DNA of 64,000 bases, taken from positions 3,224,001 through 3,288,000 of the forward strand of contig NZ_CP051230.1 in assembly GCF_017792385.1 (NCBI RefSeq). Direction: 5' to 3'. The translations under genes and the position numbers were made by a program. Positions 61,005-64,000 of the stretch are shown here, one piece after another. The notes beneath the pieces are model-generated. The model saw only the letters and a list, made by a program, of their open reading frames with translations, did not search any database and had not been told where the DNA came from. The stretch is from Hyphomonas sp. (GTDB taxonomy: Bacteria; Pseudomonadota; Alphaproteobacteria; Caulobacterales; Hyphomonadaceae). Positions within the stretch are counted from its first letter, which is position 1, and each line of letters starts with the position of its first letter.

Positions 61005-62201
61005 CTATCCTCCCGTTCCGTGCTGGGTCGTCTCTAGAACATTTCGTGCCATTTCTCGACTGAAACGGTCCAGCAAGGCAATCTCCTCCACGCTGCCGCA
61101 GCCAATTTCAGCCATGTTTCCAGCGAAATAGCGGTCCAACGTCTCTTCCACGATCCAGCTTATGTCCAGAAAGCCGCATTGGCCCGCGATAAATGCAGAA
61201 ACCGCCGCTTCATTAGCGCAATTTAATATCGTCGTCGCCTGCGCGCCCTCGGCATAAGCCTGACGGGCGAGCCGGATCGCCGGAAATCGCGTATCATCAA
61301 CAGGTTCGAAGTCCAGACGCCCCATAGCGGCGAGGTCCAGACGGTCCACCGTGGTCTCGATCCGGTCCGGCCAGCCCAGCGCGTACGAGATCGGAGTCTT
61401 CATGTCCGGTGCGCCCAATTGCGCAATTACCGACCCGTCTGTGAAGTGCGCCATGCCGTGAATGATGGATTGCGGATGGACGATTACCTCCAGTGCTTCT
61501 CCACTGACATCGAACAGGAAACCGGCCTCGATGAACTCCAGCGCCTTGTTCATCAAGGTAGCACTGTCGATGGAATTCTTGATCCCCATGCTCCAGTTCG
61601 GATGCGCCGCCGCTTCAGCTGGTGTGGCTGTGCGCATCCGCTCCCGCGTGGCGGTACGGAAAGGGCCGCCTGAGGCCGTGATGGTCAGCTTGTCGAGTGC
61701 GCGGCCGTCTCCAAGGCATTGAAAGATCGCGGAATGCTCGGAATCCACCGGCAGAATCCGAACATTCCGCCTCATCGCTTCCTCAAGGATCAGCCGGCCA
61801 CCGCAGACAATGCTCTCCTTGTTGGCAATCGCCACGTCATTGCCGGCCCGCACCGCCGCCATGGTGGAATCCAGACCGGCCGCACCAACGATGGCAGCCA
61901 GCACCCGGTCCACTGGCCGCGCCGCTGCCTCGCTGACGGCGGTCACTCCGGCAGCTGCCTCCACGCCGGATCCGGCGAGCCGCTCACGCAATTCGGGCAG
62001 TTTCGTTTCGTCGGCGATGACGGCAATCCTGGCGCCGAATTCCAGCGCCTGTGCAGACAGCGTTTCCGCATCCGAACCCGCCGACAGCGCTTCGATCTCG
62101 AACTGAACGGCGCCCGTCCGGTTGGCGTGGCGCACCACATCCAGCGCGGACGTGCCGATGGACCCGGTCGCGCCCATGATGCTGATCCGCCGGGTCTCCA
62201 T
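61005..62201 (-). CDS. dxr: 1-deoxy-D-xylulose 5-phosphate reductoisomerase
   Basis: This 398-residue enzyme makes 2-C-methylerythritol 4-phosphate, the second step of the MEP isoprenoid pathway. The NADPH motif is IMGATGSIGTSALDVV and the catalytic region reads VDSEHSAIFQCL, with MGIKNSIDSATLMNKALEFIEA downstream. The ATG overlaps the cdsA stop (TAATG). The MEP pathway and uppS in one operon link isoprenoid supply with undecaprenyl carrier synthesis. Confidence 0.96.
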   Translation of the reverse strand: METRRISIMGATGSIGTSALDVVRHANRTGAVQFEIEALSAGSDAETLSAQALEFGARIAVIADETKLPELRERLAGSGVEAAAGVTAVSEAAARPVDRVLAAIVGAAGLDSTMAAVRAGNDVAIANKESIVCGGRLILEEAMRRNVRILPVDSEHSAIFQCLGDGRALDKLTITASGGPFRTATRERMRTATPAEAAAHPNWSMGIKNSIDSATLMNKALEFIEAGFLFDVSGEALEVIVHPQSIIHGMAHFTDGSVIAQLGAPDMKTPISYALGWPDRIETTVDRLDLAAMGRLDFEPVDDTRFPAIRLARQAYAEGAQATTILNCANEAAVSAFIAGQCGFLDISWIVEETLDRYFAGNMAEIGCGSVEEIALLDRFSREMARNVLETTQHGTGG

Positions 62202-63022
62202 TACGAGACTCCCAGCGCGCGATGCACGGAGGGGAACAGCCACAAGACCAGCACGCCGACCACGCTCACGGCCCCAAGCCCGTCGACCCGGTCCAGAACA
62301 CCGCCATGCCCCGGCAGAAGATTGCTGGAATCCTTGACCTTGAACCGGCGCTTCAACCCGCTTTCGAAGAGATCGCCAGCCTGCGCAGTCATCGAGAGAC
62401 CGACCCCGAGCAGGACCCAGACCACCGCCGATGCCTGCTCCAGGTCTGCCGCCGCAAATCCGCATACGCCCGTGAACAGCAACGCCCCGAGAGCACCGCT
62501 CCATGTCTTGTTTGGGCTCTCATGGGGCAACAGCCTCGGGCCGCCCATACCGCGACCAACAAAATAAGCGGCTGCATCAGACCCCCAGACGAAGGCCATG
62601 AAGTACAGTGCGACCGCGCGGCCATCCCACGGCCCTTCCCGCAGCATCCAGAGCGCCGCGGCCATTGCCGTCACATACAGCCAGCCACCTGAGGCCAGTC
62701 CGCGGTCCCGGAATTGTCCCGGCTGGGATGCAAAGGCCATCACCAGACCCAGCACGCCAAGCGCCAGCGAAATCTCAACTTGTTCCAATGGCAGGGCAAG
62801 GCAAAACAGGCCTGCGCTCACCGACAGGAGCAGGCGCCTTGGATGGCCGCTCATGCCGCCCCATTCCCAAGCCATGATTCCCGCCGCCAGAGCGCATGCC
62901 AAGGCCAGCCACCAACCGCCTGACCAGACGACGAACAATCCGGTCGGAATCAACAGCGCCGCCGTCATCAGCCTCTGGCCGAGTTGCGAGAAACGCTTCT
63001 CGGGCGGTGTCCAGTCGCCCAT
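62201..63022 (-). CDS. cdsA: Phosphatidate cytidylyltransferase
   Basis: This 273-residue inner-membrane enzyme makes CDP-diacylglycerol for phospholipid synthesis. It has about seven hydrophobic segments. The C-terminal signature runs SLTAQAGDLFESGLKR-like (TAQAGDLFESGLKRRFKVKD) and HGGVLDRVDGL, matching the CdsA metal-site pattern. It overlaps uppS (TAATG) and dxr. Confidence 0.94.
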   Translation of the reverse strand: MGDWTPPEKRFSQLGQRLMTAALLIPTGLFVVWSGGWWLALACALAAGIMAWEWGGMSGHPRRLLLSVSAGLFCLALPLEQVEISLALGVLGLVMAFASQPGQFRDRGLASGGWLYVTAMAAALWMLREGPWDGRAVALYFMAFVWGSDAAAYFVGRGMGGPRLLPHESPNKTWSGALGALLFTGVCGFAAADLEQASAVVWVLLGVGLSMTAQAGDLFESGLKRRFKVKDSSNLLPGHGGVLDRVDGLGAVSVVGVLVLWLFPSVHRALGVS

Positions 63023-63783
63023 TACGCGTCCCCTGTCGTGACGGCCCCGAAACGCCGTTCGCGCTCATTGTAGATGCGAATAGCCTTTTCCAGCCAGCTC
63101 CGGTCGAAATCCGGCCACAGCACGTCAAAGAAAACGAGTTCGCAATAGGCCGCCTGCCAGAGCAGGAAATTGCTGAGGCGATATTCGCCGCTTGTCCGGA
63201 TCAGCAAGTCGGGATCCGGCATTCCGGAGGTGTCCAGATAGGATTCGAACACGTCTTCAGACACATCTGCCGGGTCAAGGTCTCCTCTGGCGACGGCCAT
63301 GCCCAGCTTGCGGGCAGCCCGGGCAATCTCTTCGCGGCCGCCATAATTGAAGGCGATGTTCAGGAAGAACTCGTTGTTTTCGGCAGTGTCACGCTCCGCC
63401 TTGTCAACCAGGACGGCAATGTCATCCGGCAGCCCTTCCCGGCGCCCGAGAATGCGGATCTTCACCCCTTCCTCGCGCAATCGGGCAAGGTCCTTCTTGA
63501 TGAAGGTTTTCAGCAGGCCGAACAGCGCATTCACTTCGGCGGCCGGCCGACGCCAGTTCTCCGTCGAGAAGGAATAAACCGTCAGATACCGGATTCCGAG
63601 ATTTCCGGCCGCTTCCACCGTCCGGCGCAGCGCCTCGACACCCCGCTCATGCCCCGCGGCCCGAGGCATTCCGCGTGCGTTGGCCCAACGGCCGTTTCCA
63701 TCCATGATGATGGCAATATGGGCGGGAACGCTCAAGGCGTCAGCATGTCTGTCGGACGTCGCAGGGGCGTCGTCTGTCGGCAT
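63022..63783 (-). CDS. uppS: Undecaprenyl diphosphate synthase
   Basis: This 253-residue cis-prenyltransferase builds the C55 carrier for peptidoglycan and O-antigen. Motifs are IIMDGNGRWANARG near residue 28, AGHERGVEALRR, TVYSFSTENWRRP near residue 85, and DLLIRTSGEYRLSNFLLWQAAYCELVF-type residues (RTSGEYRLSNFLLWQ) near residue 200. An extended Asp/Ala-rich leader of about 20 residues precedes the domain. Start and stop overlap the neighbours. Confidence 0.96.
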   Translation of the reverse strand: MPTDDAPATSDRHADALSVPAHIAIIMDGNGRWANARGMPRAAGHERGVEALRRTVEAAGNLGIRYLTVYSFSTENWRRPAAEVNALFGLLKTFIKKDLARLREEGVKIRILGRREGLPDDIAVLVDKAERDTAENNEFFLNIAFNYGGREEIARAARKLGMAVARGDLDPADVSEDVFESYLDTSGMPDPDLLIRTSGEYRLSNFLLWQAAYCELVFFDVLWPDFDRSWLEKAIRIYNERERRFGAVTTGDA

Positions 63784-64000
63784 CAGACCTGCATGATCTC
63801 CGCTTCCTTCGCCTTCAGCGCATCATCCACCTTGCCGACATAGAGGTCGGTGAGTTTCTGCACTTCATCAGACAGGGAATGAAGGCGGTCTTCGCTGATC
63901 TCGCCATCCTTCTCCATCTTCTTGAGCGAATCCATGCCGTCGCGGCGGATGTTGCGCACGGCCACACGGGCGGCCTCGGCATACTTGCCCGCAACCTTTT
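63783..64000 (-). CDS. frr: Ribosome recycling factor, C-terminal part (runs off the window)
   Basis: Only the last 72 codons are present; the 5' end lies beyond position 64000. KVAGKYAEAARVAVRNIRRD, DSLKKMEKDGEISED and LTDLYVGKVDDALKAKEAEI match the three-helix-bundle domain of Frr, which releases ribosomes after termination. Its stop overlaps the uppS ATG (TGATG). Confidence 0.95.
   Translation of the reverse strand, partial: KVAGKYAEAARVAVRNIRRDGMDSLKKMEKDGEISEDRLHSLSDEVQKLTDLYVGKVDDALKAKEAEIMQV

Overview
The window reads as chromosomal DNA of a GC-rich alphaproteobacterium, most likely Hyphomonadaceae or a relative. The evidence is the gene order eno-ftsB-pdhA-pdhB-pdhC-lpd with a lipoyl domain fused to PdhB, the run rlpA-dacA-tmk-holB-tatD, the glnB-glnA pair, and the envelope run frr-uppS-cdsA-dxr-rseP-bamA-skp-lpxD-lpxA-lpxI-lpxB. 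The organism name is inference; no 16S rRNA gene is present.

Region 1 (1-14.25 kb) lies entirely on the + strand. It holds an acyl-CoA racemase, a dipeptidase lipoprotein, rpmF, eno, ftsB, the pyruvate dehydrogenase operon (with a DUF5076-type gene and a small lipoprotein gene embedded in it), and a four-gene 5-oxoprolinase operon (NRAMP-like carrier-pxpA-pxpB-pxpC). At 14447-14474, between convergent genes, is a 28-bp sequence matching E. coli dif at 21 of 28 positions. Gene direction flips exactly here, so this may be the replication terminus.

Region 2 (14.5-25.7 kb) holds MBL hydrolase-tatD-holB-tmk-dacA-rlpA on the - strand. It continues with tRNA-Ser(TGA), a CoA-transferase, an enoyl-CoA hydratase, an SLC13-type carrier and a divergent AraC-type regulator.

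Region 3 (25.9-38.8 kb) is an accessory locus I cannot match to any described system. It encodes 15 small or mid-sized exported, cysteine-containing proteins in five sequence groups: A, seven members; B, two; C, four in tandem; D and E, one each. With them are an outer-membrane secretin-like lipoprotein whose start overlaps a group A stop codon, and a lone type-1 periplasmic binding lipoprotein. Groups A to D share the signature C-x2-[VIA]-x-[IVFL]-x-N, and 14 of the 15 proteins carry a later C-x(0,2)-[HTA]-[YF]-[TSA] strand. I infer one diverged exported beta-rich superfamily amplified in place, possibly linked to its own secretin. tRNA-Leu(TAG) bounds the locus on the right.

Region 4 (39-52.7 kb) is mostly housekeeping: the NAD(P)HX repair enzyme, a histidine phosphatase, glnB-glnA, a metallophosphoesterase, clpX and clpP, an alpha/beta hydrolase, and a uracil-DNA glycosylase-like gene broken by one in-frame TAA. 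A pirin, an M28 peptidase lipoprotein, rlmJ and an NDH-2/SelD-like flavoprotein follow. Region 5 (52.7-64 kb, - strand) is the lipid A, outer-membrane assembly and isoprenoid operon, ending in a partial frr at the window edge.
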